The translations under genes and the position numbers were made by a program. The notes under the pieces were generated by a model. It was given only the letters and a program-made list of their open reading frames with translations, was not told the origin of the DNA and searched no databases. 16,097 nt of DNA, taken from assembly GCA_964485515.1 (NCBI GenBank), contig CAZALT010000078.1, positions 1 to 16,097 of the forward strand. The letters run 5' to 3'. Below, one piece after another: positions 1 to 6,229 of the stretch (its first letter is position 1; the number at the start of each line of letters is the position of its first letter). Origin of the DNA: CAZALT01 sp964485515 (GTDB lineage Bacteria; Actinomycetota; Acidimicrobiia; Acidimicrobiales; Acidimicrobilacustridaceae).

Positions 1-94
1 CCGAACCGTCGATGTCGATGACGATCTCGATGTCGGTCTCTTTGGTGGTGCGGGAACGGGTGGCCCGGCGGATTGCGGTGGCGTCTGGACTCAT
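1..94 (-). CDS. hisB: Imidazoleglycerol-phosphate dehydratase, N-terminal part (cut by window edge)
   Basis: Only the first 31 codons are in the window. They contain RTTKETDIEI followed by a DIDGS segment. This is the conserved start of imidazoleglycerol-phosphate dehydratase, the cytoplasmic manganese enzyme that dehydrates imidazole glycerol phosphate to imidazole acetol phosphate in histidine synthesis. The metal-binding histidine clusters lie beyond the edge and cannot be checked. The ATG at 94 is preceded by GGAG with 8 nt spacing, a reasonable ribosome site. The gene follows hisC on the same strand after 86 bp, so it is probably the third gene of a hisD-hisC-hisB operon. Its product is upstream of HisC in the pathway: HisB makes the substrate HisC aminates. 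No bifunctional phosphatase domain precedes the dehydratase, so this is the monofunctional actinobacterial type. Confidence 0.88.
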   Translation of the reverse strand, partial: MSPDATAIRRATRSRTTKETDIEIVIDIDGS

Positions 95-109
95 GGGAGG
101 TGCTCCGGG

Positions 110-138
110 GCTGAGCGGCTGGTGAGCTGAGCGGCTGG
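110..138. repeat. 13-bp direct repeat in the hisC-hisB gap
   Basis: GCTGAGCGGCTGG occurs at 110-122 and again at 126-138, a 16-bp period. It lies inside the 86-bp gap between the hisC stop and the hisB start. It looks like a small slippage duplication and no function is evident. Confidence 0.6.
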
Positions 139-180
139 GGGAGGGTTCAGGTGGGCGACGGAGTTCGATGAAGGGTCGGA

Positions 181-1248
181 TCAGGCGAGGGTTGCGCCGA
201 GCGCATCGAGGAACGCATCGTCCTCGGCGGAGGTACCGATGGTGACCCGCAGGCACCCGTCGAGGCGGGGCCACGACGAGCAGTTGCGGACCAGCACCGA
301 GTGGTCGAGCAGGTCGTTCCACACGGCACCACCATCTTTGCGCCGCGGACGGAACAGCACGAAGTTCGCACCCGACGGCCACACGTCGACATCGAGCGCC
401 TGGAGACGACCGACGAGACGACCCCGCTCCTCCACGAGTCGGGCGACGCGCTCCTCCATCTCGTCAACGTGCTCGAGGGCGAGCACGCCGGCAACCTGCT
501 TGAGCGCGTCGAGGTGGTACGGGAGCACGACCTTGAACAGCTGGTCGATGACCCAGGTGGGCCCGACCAGGTAGCCGAGACGCTCGGCGGCCATCGACCA
601 GGTCTTGGAGAAGGTGCGGGTGACGACGAGGGGCTGGTCGTCGGCGATGAGCTCGGTGGCCGACCACGGAGCGAACTGCCCGTAGGCCTCGTCGACCACG
701 ACGAGGCAGTCGCGCTCGCGGGCCAGCTCGAGCACGCGCCGAACGACAGATTCGGGTTCGACGACGCCCGTCGGGTTGTTGGGCGAGCACAGGAACGCCA
801 CCGATGGACGGTGACGGTCGAAGATGCGGTCGATCTCGGCGTCGTCGATCTCGAACGCGGCGTCGCGCTCGCCCACGACGACCGACGTGCCGACGACCCT
901 GGCGATGTGGCTGTGCAAGGCGTAGGTGGGCTCCCACACCGCGGCCTCGCGACCGGGACCGCCGTAGGCGAGCAGCACCGACTGCAGCACCTCGTTGGAG
1001 CCGTTGGCCGGGAAGATGTGCTCGGGACCGACGTCGTGGAGCCGACCGATGGACTCGCGCAGCTCGATGGCGTCACGGTCGGGATAGCGGTTCCAGTCGA
1101 TCTTCGCCGCCGCGTCGGCCACCGCGGCGACCCACGCCGCGGGAGGCGAGTCGGGGGCCTCGTTGGTGTTGAGCCGGATATCGACCTGGACCTGCGGCGA
1201 GTGGTAGCCGTCCATCAGCGCGACGTCGTCGCGGGGCTGCACGGTCAT
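181..1248 (-). CDS. hisC: Histidinol-phosphate aminotransferase
   Basis: This 355-aa protein is a fold-type I PLP aminotransferase that converts imidazole acetol phosphate and glutamate to histidinol phosphate and 2-oxoglutarate. Visible family marks are an N-terminal LNTNEAP (26-32), NRYPDRDA (53-60), SPNNPTG (155-161), DEAYGQF (186-192) and FSKTWSMAAERLGY (213-226), with Lys215 as the PLP lysine. Near the C-terminus come RNCSSWPRLDGCLRVTIGT (321-339) and the substrate-binding arginine of LRVTIG. Length is normal for HisC. Its ATG overlaps the hisD stop by 4 bp (ATGA, 1245-1248), so translation is probably coupled. The segment after the PLP lysine reads KTWSMAAE where many HisC proteins have KAFGLAGL, an unusual but plausible variant. 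hisB follows 86 bp downstream. Confidence 0.96.
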   Translation of the reverse strand: MTVQPRDDVALMDGYHSPQVQVDIRLNTNEAPDSPPAAWVAAVADAAAKIDWNRYPDRDAIELRESIGRLHDVGPEHIFPANGSNEVLQSVLLAYGGPGREAAVWEPTYALHSHIARVVGTSVVVGERDAAFEIDDAEIDRIFDRHRPSVAFLCSPNNPTGVVEPESVVRRVLELARERDCLVVVDEAYGQFAPWSATELIADDQPLVVTRTFSKTWSMAAERLGYLVGPTWVIDQLFKVVLPYHLDALKQVAGVLALEHVDEMEERVARLVEERGRLVGRLQALDVDVWPSGANFVLFRPRRKDGGAVWNDLLDHSVLVRNCSSWPRLDGCLRVTIGTSAEDDAFLDALGATLA

Positions 1249-2582
1249 GGCGCACCGCCAGCGGACAGGTCGGTGGCGCCGACGCGGCGCAGCCGGATGG
1301 AGGTGGCGTGGGCGTCGAAGCCTTCGGCCGCCGCGATGGTCTCGACCACGTCGGCCACGTTGTCGAACGCAGCGCGGTCGAGCGTGATCACATGCACCTG
1401 CTTGACGAAGTCGGCAACGGTGAGCGCGCTGCCGTAGCGCGCCGACCCATCGGTGGGCAGCACGTGGCTGGGCCCGGCCACGTAGTCGCCGACCGATGCC
1501 GGCGAGAGCGGCCCGCAGAACACGGCGCCGGCGTTGCGCACCAGAGGGACGAGCGTGTCGGGTCGTTCGGTCATGAGCTGGAGGTGTTCGGGAGCGACGA
1601 GGTTGGCGACCTGGATGGCCTCGACGGGGCCGTCGACGAGGGCGAGGTAGCCACCCGAGCTGAGCGTGGCCTCGATCTCGGCCCGGCGGGGCGCCTCGGC
1701 GACGAGGCGGTCGATGGCGGAGTCGACCGCGTCGGCGGCCGACTCGGACCAGGTGATGAGCCAGGCCTTGCCGTCCGGTCCGTGCTCGGCCTGCACGATG
1801 ACGTCGATGGCGGCGAAGTCGGCCGGGGCGCTGTCGTCGACGACCACCACGATCTCGGACGGCCCGGCGAAGGCCGACGGGATGCCGACGCGCCCGGCGA
1901 CCTCCCGCTTGGCGACCGCGACGTAGCGGTTGCCCGGCCCGGCGATGACGTCGACCGGACCGATGGACTCGGTCCCATACGCCATGGCGGCGATGGCCTG
2001 TGCGCCGCCGACGGCGTACACCTCGTCGACACCGGCCAGGGCTGCGGCCGCGAGCGTGGAGATGGCGACTTCGCCCGTGTCGCGATCGGGCGGCACGCAC
2101 AGCGCGATCTCCTCCACGCCGGCGACCCGGGCGGGCACCGCCGTCATCAGGACGGTCGACGGGTAGGCGCCCCGGCCTCCCGGCACGTAGAGCCCGGCGC
2201 GCTGCACGGGCACGGGGCGGCCCTCGACGACGACGCCGTCGCGCTCGTAGCGGTGATCCTCGGCGCGCTGGGTGAGGTGGAAGTCGGAGATGGCGTCGCG
2301 GGCCTCGGTGAGTGCCGCCACGAGGTCGACGGGCGCGGCAGCCAGGGCGCGTGCGATGGCATCGGGCGAGACCCGAACCGCATCGAGCTCGACCCCGTCG
2401 AAGCGCTTGGCGTAGTCGCGCAAGGCCACGTCGCCCCGTTCGCGGACGTCGGCGATGATGTCGCGGACGACCTCGGTGACGTCATCGGTCGCGCTCGGCC
2501 CGCCCTCGTGGTGCAGGGCGCCCTGGGCGGCGAGCGCCCCTTCGACGTCGGCAACACCTCGGAGATCCAGTCGGTTGAGCAC
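1245..2582 (-). CDS. hisD: Histidinol dehydrogenase
   Basis: The 445-aa product matches histidinol dehydrogenase over its whole length. This cytoplasmic zinc enzyme uses two NAD+ to oxidise histidinol to histidine, the last step of the pathway. Conserved pieces are VPGGRGAYPST (133-143), GPGNRYV (215-221), AGPSEI (239-244), QAEHGPDG (264-271), APEHLQL (330-336), SVGDYVAGPSHVLPT (363-377) and HATSIRLR (425-432). By family correspondence the zinc ligands are Gln264, His267, Asp366 and His425, and the catalytic pair is Glu332-His333. The start is GTG at 2582. No Shine-Dalgarno is evident, but TAGCGT lies exactly 6 nt upstream, which suggests a leaderless mRNA starting at the GTG. It is the first gene of the hisD-hisC-hisB run and overlaps hisC by 4 bp. 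Confidence 0.97.
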   Translation of the reverse strand: MLNRLDLRGVADVEGALAAQGALHHEGGPSATDDVTEVVRDIIADVRERGDVALRDYAKRFDGVELDAVRVSPDAIARALAAAPVDLVAALTEARDAISDFHLTQRAEDHRYERDGVVVEGRPVPVQRAGLYVPGGRGAYPSTVLMTAVPARVAGVEEIALCVPPDRDTGEVAISTLAAAALAGVDEVYAVGGAQAIAAMAYGTESIGPVDVIAGPGNRYVAVAKREVAGRVGIPSAFAGPSEIVVVVDDSAPADFAAIDVIVQAEHGPDGKAWLITWSESAADAVDSAIDRLVAEAPRRAEIEATLSSGGYLALVDGPVEAIQVANLVAPEHLQLMTERPDTLVPLVRNAGAVFCGPLSPASVGDYVAGPSHVLPTDGSARYGSALTVADFVKQVHVITLDRAAFDNVADVVETIAAAEGFDAHATSIRLRRVGATDLSAGGAP

Positions 2583-2588
2583 GCCGCA

Positions 2589-2594
2589 ACGCTA
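2589..2594 (-). promoter_or_regulatory. -10 box for hisD (leaderless geometry)
   Basis: On the minus strand TAGCGT is followed by 6 nt and then the hisD GTG. A transcript starting 6-7 nt after a -10 hexamer would begin at the start codon. No convincing -35 element is seen. Confidence 0.5.
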
Positions 2595-2654
2595 CCGGTT
2601 GGGCTTCGGCGCACCGATTCGAGATCGCGGTCCATCGCCAGGCCCGCGAGATCG

Positions 2655-2846
2655 TCAGCCCCGTTCGCGCACGGCGCGGCCGAGGCGTCGCTGCGCTCGC
2701 CGCAAGGACCGCTCCACCTCGTAGAGGTCGGCGGCCAAGCCCCCTTCACCCGAGTTGCTCGCGAGCGTGGCGGACTCCTCCACCTTGACGACGAGCTCGT
2801 CGAGCGTCGAGAGCATCGAGTGCAGGGGCAAGAAGGGCGAGTCCAT
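2655..2846 (-). CDS. Small hypothetical protein upstream of hisD
   Basis: I do not recognise this 63-aa ORF. It is kept as a gene for three reasons: the reading frame keeps strong G/C at third positions, it lies on the hisD strand, and its composition is that of a real soluble protein. It has leucine-rich helical stretches (LHSMLSTLDELVV, residues 8-20), a Gly/Ser/Asn linker near 30-37, and an Arg/Glu-rich C-terminal helix (YEVERSLRRAQRRLG, 42-56). No signal peptide or membrane segment is seen, so it may be a small helical cytoplasmic protein. The ATG at 2846 is preferred because the open frame further upstream turns into low-complexity Pro/Arg-rich sequence. There is no clear ribosome site. 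The stop is 72 bp before hisD, which seems to have its own promoter, so operon membership is uncertain. Confidence 0.6.
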   Translation of the reverse strand: MDSPFLPLHSMLSTLDELVVKVEESATLASNSGEGGLAADLYEVERSLRRAQRRLGRAVRERG

Positions 2847-3086
2847 GGGCCCCAGTGAACCGCGTCGGCGGGCAACCCGGGGAACGAGAGGTGGTCGTGG
2901 CTGCCGGCCCACGCCGCCGGGGGCCGACCTTCCGAGCTCGCGGGCGCCACCATCGCCACGGGCCGACCATCGTGTCGGGGCCGCGGGCACCGGCGGCGTG
3001 TCGGGCCGGTGGGAACCGGTGGTGTCTGGAACCGCGCGGTGCCGGTGCACCGACCAGCCGTGGTGCGCGGGTTCCGCGCTTCGGGG
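2847..3086. other. G+C-rich gap with no gene seen
   Basis: This 240-bp stretch between the small ORF and the minus-strand terminator is very G+C-rich. It has short internal repeats: GGGCCGACC occurs twice around 2915-2970, and GGAACCG twice around 3012-3034. There is one perfect 10-bp palindrome, CGGTGCACCG (3043-3052). Open frames run through it on both strands but have low-complexity Arg/Pro/Gly-rich translations and no good start. Confidence 0.5.
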
Positions 3087-3087
3087 G

Positions 3088-3120
3088 AAAAATGGGGCCG
3101 GCGCCCCGAAGGGCGCCGGC
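3088..3120 (-). terminator. Rho-independent-type terminator, UUCG tetraloop, minus strand
   Basis: Perfect 10-bp arms, GCCGGCGCCC and GGGCGCCGGC, enclose a 4-nt loop that reads TTCG on the minus strand, closed by C-G. This is the exceptionally stable cUUCGg hairpin. On the minus strand the stem is followed by CCCATTTTT (the T run is 3092-3088), the U tract of an intrinsic terminator. The plus-strand side continues in G/C and has no T run, so the terminator works leftward. No protein gene lies immediately upstream on the minus strand. Confidence 0.75.
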
Positions 3121-3246
3121 GGGGCGACACTGGGCGGCGGATCCCAGATGTGTCGCCGGAGCCTCCGGGAGGCGGGATCCCGGGGCTGCAGATGACCATA
3201 CCCTCCTTCTCCCGGATCAGACACCGTTTCTCCGCATTATTTCTCG
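3088..3246 (-). ncRNA. Candidate structured RNA or transcribed leader ending at the UUCG terminator
   Basis: The minus strand has a possible -10 box TAGGCT (3258-3253), a purine-rich start near 3246, several stem-forming segments, and then the terminator. Stems seen in plus-strand coordinates are GGCGACAC (3123-3130) with GTGTCGCC (3150-3157), extended inward by TGGG (3131-3134) with CCCA (3143-3146), and GCCTCC (3161-3166) with GGAGGC (3168-3173). There is also a longer-range alternative, TCCGGGAG (3164-3171) with CTCCCGGA (3209-3216), that competes with the last. GACAC at 3220-3224 could also compete for GTGTC at 3150-3154. An AAGGAGG followed closely by ATG (start 3199) lies in the middle, but its frame reads straight through the terminator. 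It does not match any riboswitch or small RNA I know. It could be a stand-alone sRNA, or an attenuating leader for the 63-aa ORF downstream. Confidence 0.35.
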
Positions 3247-3252
3247 GGCAGA

Positions 3253-3258
3253 GCCTAG
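3253..3258 (-). promoter_or_regulatory. Possible -10 box for the candidate RNA
   Basis: TAGGCT on the minus strand is identical to the proposed -10 box of menD in this window. No clear -35 is found at 16-18 bp. It is the only TAnnnT hexamer noticed on the minus strand between the mshD start and the terminator. Confidence 0.3.
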
Positions 3259-3269
3259 AGAACCGCTCC

Positions 3270-3336
3270 AGATCAAGGATCTATTTGCTGACAAATTCGT
3301 CAGCCAATCTGATTGGAAACCGAATTTTCACTGACG
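3270..3336. repeat. Cluster of palindromes in an A+T-rich patch
   Basis: Within a patch of about 49% G+C (3201-3350) lie AGATC-AAG-GATCT (3270-3282) and GCTGAC...GTCAGC (3287-3304, 18 bp with one mismatched pair). Directly abutting it is the perfect CCAATC-T-GATTGG (3304-3316). CGTCAG (3298-3303) can also pair with CTGACG (3331-3336), enclosing the CCAATC/GATTGG hairpin, so two exclusive folds are possible. These could be protein operators, RNA stems, or part of a foreign insertion. Confidence 0.5.
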
Positions 3337-3452
3337 ACCTGTTGAACGACCCGCTTCATGCAGGCCCCACGCTCCGCCTCGGCGCCGCCTCGCCAGGCCG
3401 CACGCCGGTGTGCGGATGCCTCCACGCCAGTCGGCAGGCCTCGGCGGGCGGG

Positions 3453-3458
3453 TACTGT
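3453..3458 (+). promoter_or_regulatory. -10 box for mshD
   Basis: TACTGT lies 8 nt before the ATG at 3467, giving at most a 1-2 nt leader. The upstream -35 is not evident. Confidence 0.45.
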
Positions 3459-3466
3459 CCGGGCGC

Positions 3467-4216
3467 ATGCTCGAGATCAGATCCGACCCCCCGGCCGACG
3501 CCACCACCGCCCTCGAGCTCGGCCGGATCGCGCGCGAGATCCTCACCTTCACCGAGGGCACCGCGGGGATGTACGCACCCGCACTGGTCCGCGAGGCCGA
3601 CACCCTCGTGGGCGACGCCGGCGCCGATGCACTGCTCGTCGAGCTCGAACCGGTCGACCCCACGCTCGACGCCACCTTCGTCGCGCTCGGCTTCGACTGC
3701 ACGCGGGAGCTCCTCCAGCTGCGCCGCACCCTCCCCCTCGCACCCGATGCACCCGCCGTGGCCATCGAGACACGTCCCTTCCAGGTCGGTCAGGACGAAC
3801 CGGCGTGGCTCGAGGTCAACAACCGAGCGTTCGACTGGCACCCCGAGCAGGGGGGATGGACCCTCGCCGACGTCGAGGAACGCGAGGCCGAGCCCTGGTT
3901 CGACGCCGACGGGTTCCTGCTCCACGAGCGCGCCGGGGCACTCGTCGGCTTCTGCTGGACCAAGATCCACCCTCCTGCCGGCGATGAGCCCGCGCTCGGC
4001 GAGATCTATGTCATCGCCTCCGACCCGGCCGTGCACGGCCGGGGGCTCGGAACGCAGCTCACGGTCGCCGGGTTGACCTGGCTGCACCGCGCCGGCGTCG
4101 ACACCGCGATGCTCTACGTCGAGTCCGACAACTTCGCGGCCCGCCACGTCTACGAAGACACCCTGGGCTTCCACGTCCACCAGACACACCGCTGGTACCG
4201 CCGGCCGGTCGGCTGA
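3467..4216 (+). CDS. mshD: Mycothiol synthase (GNAT acetyltransferase)
   Basis: This 249-aa protein carries the C-terminal GNAT domain typical of mycothiol synthase. That enzyme acetylates the cysteinyl amine of Cys-GlcN-Ins with acetyl-CoA to give mycothiol, the main low-molecular-weight thiol of actinobacteria. Family-like segments are NNRAFDWHPEQGGWT (118-132), EPWFDADGFLLHE (142-154), GFCWTKIHP (161-169), GEIYVIASDP (178-187), the acetyl-CoA loop HGRGLGTQL (190-198), and LYVESDNFAARHVYEDTLGF (216-235). The first ~90 residues are a degenerate second GNAT-like half. The protein is shorter than the roughly 315-aa mycobacterial enzyme, mainly in the N-terminal half. The ATG at 3467 is chosen because TACTGT sits just upstream; an in-frame ATG at 3410 would lie upstream of that box. 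It is followed by rlmN after 83 bp. Confidence 0.87.
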   Translation: MLEIRSDPPADATTALELGRIAREILTFTEGTAGMYAPALVREADTLVGDAGADALLVELEPVDPTLDATFVALGFDCTRELLQLRRTLPLAPDAPAVAIETRPFQVGQDEPAWLEVNNRAFDWHPEQGGWTLADVEEREAEPWFDADGFLLHERAGALVGFCWTKIHPPAGDEPALGEIYVIASDPAVHGRGLGTQLTVAGLTWLHRAGVDTAMLYVESDNFAARHVYEDTLGFHVHQTHRWYRRPVG

Positions 4217-4287
4217 CCACCGCTCACCGCCGGGTCCGTGGACGCAGGCGTGCGGGGTCCCGAAGGTGGGCCCGGCGGCGCACCTCC

Positions 4288-4293
4288 TAACCT
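4288..4293 (+). promoter_or_regulatory. -10 box for rlmN (leaderless geometry)
   Basis: TAACCT is followed by exactly 6 nt and then the GTG at 4300. CACCTCC precedes it but is anti-Shine-Dalgarno-like on this strand, so no ribosome site is present. Confidence 0.55.
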
Positions 4294-4299
4294 GGCTCT

Positions 4300-5343
4300 G
4301 TGCCCACCCGCTACGACCCGGACCGCGACGAGCTCGCCGCGATGCTCGAAGGCGAGCCTCGCTATCGCCTCGATCAGGTGTGGGACGGCCTGTACCAGCA
4401 CGCCCTCGATCCCGACGCGCTCAGCAACGTGCCCAAGGCGCTGCGGGCGCGGCTCGCCGACGAGCTCCCTCTGGCGTTGACCCCGGTGGCCGAATCGGTC
4501 AGCCACGACGGGCAGACCGTCAAGTGGTTGTGGGAGCTCACCGGCGGTTCGCACATCGAGACGGTGCTCATGCACTACAAGGATCGGACCACGGTGTGCA
4601 TCAGCAGCCAGGCCGGCTGTGCCATGGCCTGCGGCTTCTGCGCCACCGGGCAGGGCGGCTTCGACCGCCATCTGTCGATCGGCGAGATCGTCGAGCAGGT
4701 CGTGATGGCCATCCGAACCGCGGCGCCGCGCCGCGTGTCGAACATCGTGTTCATGGGCATGGGTGAACCGCTGGCCAACTACGACCGCACCTGGGGTGCG
4801 GTCGAGCGCCTCCACGGAGCCATCGGCATCTCGGCGCGGCACCTCACGATCTCCACGGTCGGCATCGTCCCCGGCATCCGTCGGCTCGCCGACGAAGCGC
4901 TCCCCGTCAACCTCGCCGTCTCGCTGCACGCCGCGAACGACACGCTGCGCGACGAGCTGGTGCCGATCAACCGGCGCTACCCCCTCGACGTCCTCGTCGA
5001 GGCCTGCCACGCCTACCTTCGGGTGAAGAACCGGCGGCTCTCGTTCGAGTGGGCCCTCATCGACGGGGTGAACGACCGGCCCAGCGACGCCGTCGAGCTC
5101 GCCGCGATCGCCCGCCAGCTCCGCGCCCACGTCAACCTCATCCCCCTGAACCCGACCCCGGGGTACCCGACCCGTGGCACACCACCCGAGGGGGTCGCCG
5201 CGTTCCGCGACCGACTCGACGCCGCGGGGGCCAACGTGACGGTCCGCCGCAACCGTGGCACCGACATCGACGCGGCGTGCGGTCAGCTCCGGGCATCGCA
5301 CACCGCGTCGACCACGACACCGGTCACCCTCGACAAGCGCTGA
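4300..5343 (+). CDS. rlmN: 23S rRNA (adenine2503-C2)-methyltransferase / tRNA m2A37 methyltransferase
   Basis: This 347-aa radical-SAM enzyme belongs to the RlmN family, which methylates C2 of A2503 in 23S rRNA and of A37 in some tRNAs. The [4Fe-4S] cluster motif CAMACGFC gives Cys107, Cys111 and Cys114. Other marks are VCISSQAGC (99-107), MGMGEPLANY, STVGIVPGI, LAVSLHAAND, NLIPLNPTPG, and the C-terminal RRNRGTDIDAACGQL with Cys327, the residue that carries the methyl intermediate. All catalytic cysteines are present and length is normal. Cfr, the resistance paralogue acting at C8, is less likely because the sequence follows the housekeeping RlmN pattern. The GTG start lacks a ribosome site and sits 6 nt after TAACCT. 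The TGA stop abuts the stop of the convergent gene with no base between. Confidence 0.96.
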   Translation: MPTRYDPDRDELAAMLEGEPRYRLDQVWDGLYQHALDPDALSNVPKALRARLADELPLALTPVAESVSHDGQTVKWLWELTGGSHIETVLMHYKDRTTVCISSQAGCAMACGFCATGQGGFDRHLSIGEIVEQVVMAIRTAAPRRVSNIVFMGMGEPLANYDRTWGAVERLHGAIGISARHLTISTVGIVPGIRRLADEALPVNLAVSLHAANDTLRDELVPINRRYPLDVLVEACHAYLRVKNRRLSFEWALIDGVNDRPSDAVELAAIARQLRAHVNLIPLNPTPGYPTRGTPPEGVAAFRDRLDAAGANVTVRRNRGTDIDAACGQLRASHTASTTTPVTLDKR

Positions 5344-6210
5344 TCACCGAGGTGGACCCGACCGCCGCACGAGCACGGTCCGCCCGCCGTCGAAGCGCAC
5401 CGCGTCGACGAGGTGCTCACGCGCCCCGACCTCGCACCCGTCCCACACCACCGATCTCGTGACCGCACCCAACACGACGGCATGCGCACCGACGACCGAG
5501 TCGACCGCGGCGCCGGTCACCACCGCTCCTGCGCCCACGACGGTCGTCGCCACGTCCGCGCCGATCTCGTCCCGACGGCGAGCCACCGCCCGCAGGTTGG
5601 CCCGCAGGTAGGCCTGGACCGTCCCGCAATCGATGAGCTCGCCGTGGAAGGTCGCCGTCCCGAGCGATCCCTGATCGTGTGCGTCACGCCACGAGGCCTC
5701 GTAGAGGCCGCTGGGGACGGGAGCGAGGTCGCGCACGGCGTTCCACGGCATGAGCGTGGCGACCACCTGTGCCTGGGCATGGAACCGGGCCTCGCCCGCG
5801 AGCAACAACCGGATCGACTCGCCGTCCCAGGCCTCGACGAACGACACCAGATCCGGTTCGGGGTCGCACCACGCATCGACGTTGTGCACCAGCACGGACC
5901 GACCGTCGATCCAGGGCCGCAGCGCACCGAGCGCGCCTGCGGTCCCGAGGGCCCGGTCACCCTCGAGCGAGACGTGGATCGAGGGATCCCGCTCGAGGTG
6001 GGCCAGCATCTGCGCGCGTCCGCCGTGGACGTTCACCGCCACCTGGGCGGTGACGCACCGGACCCGTTCGACCGCCAGGTCGACGAGCGCGACGCCGCCC
6101 ACGGGGCACAGCGCCTTGGGGCGCGACCACGTGAGCGGCCGCAGCCGGGTGCCGTTCCCTGCGGCCAACACGACCCCTGCGAGCCCGCCTGAGGCGCCAC
6201 TGCTCGACAT
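5344..6210 (-). CDS. Nucleotidyltransferase, sugar-nucleotide pyrophosphorylase type
   Basis: A 288-aa protein with a Rossmann-like NTP-transferase domain followed by a short left-handed beta-helix tail. The nucleotide-binding signature is LAAGNGTRLRPLTWSRPKAL (15-34), with Lys32. A metal-binding Asp is visible in HNVDAW (109-114), where relatives often have NGD. ELIDCGTVQAYLRAN (191-205) matches the DxGTPxxYLxAN element of the family. Residues about 224-270 (VVGAGAVVTG, VVGAHAVVLG, VVWDGCEVG) are hexapeptide-like turns. Family members join a sugar 1-phosphate to an NTP to make GDP-mannose, dTDP-glucose or UDP-MurNAc. The exact sugar cannot be read from the sequence and no sugar gene neighbours it. 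The ATG at 6210 is preferred over an in-frame GTG at 6219, because the likely -10 box lies between 6218 and 6223. Confidence 0.82.
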   Translation of the reverse strand: MSSSGASGGLAGVVLAAGNGTRLRPLTWSRPKALCPVGGVALVDLAVERVRCVTAQVAVNVHGGRAQMLAHLERDPSIHVSLEGDRALGTAGALGALRPWIDGRSVLVHNVDAWCDPEPDLVSFVEAWDGESIRLLLAGEARFHAQAQVVATLMPWNAVRDLAPVPSGLYEASWRDAHDQGSLGTATFHGELIDCGTVQAYLRANLRAVARRRDEIGADVATTVVGAGAVVTGAAVDSVVGAHAVVLGAVTRSVVWDGCEVGAREHLVDAVRFDGGRTVLVRRSGPPR

Positions 6211-6216
6211 CCCTGC

Positions 6217-6223
6217 CACACTG
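6217..6223. promoter_or_regulatory. Overlapping divergent -10 boxes (membrane protein / nucleotidyltransferase)
   Basis: CACACT (6217-6222, plus) lies 7 nt before the ATG at 6230. CAGTGT (6223-6218, minus) lies 7 nt before the ATG at 6210. Both fit the nAnnnT core and overlap by 5 bp. The two start codons are only 19 bp apart, so both transcripts must start from this stretch. Confidence 0.35.
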
Positions 6224-6229
6224 TCACGT

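Noticed and set aside
3027..3036. TGGAACCGCG, similar to part of the T-box riboswitch 3' motif (GGUGGNACCGCG)
   Set aside because: The preceding bases do not complete the motif, no stem I or specifier loop is seen upstream, no T-run terminator follows on this strand, and the downstream gene (mshD) is not a usual T-box target.
3197..3209. AAGGAGG plus ATG on the minus strand as a leader-peptide start
   Set aside because: The spacing between GGAGG and ATG is only about 2 nt, the frame has no stop before the terminator and no run of histidine codons, so a his-type leader peptide is not supported.
2847..3224. N-terminal extension of the 63-aa ORF back to a GTG near 3224
   Set aside because: The extension is low-complexity Pro/Arg/Gly sequence, crosses the UUCG terminator hairpin and has no supported start.
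3410..3466. Upstream in-frame ATG for mshD at 3410
   Set aside because: It precedes the likely -10 box TACTGT at 3453-3458, and the extra residues do not resemble the family.
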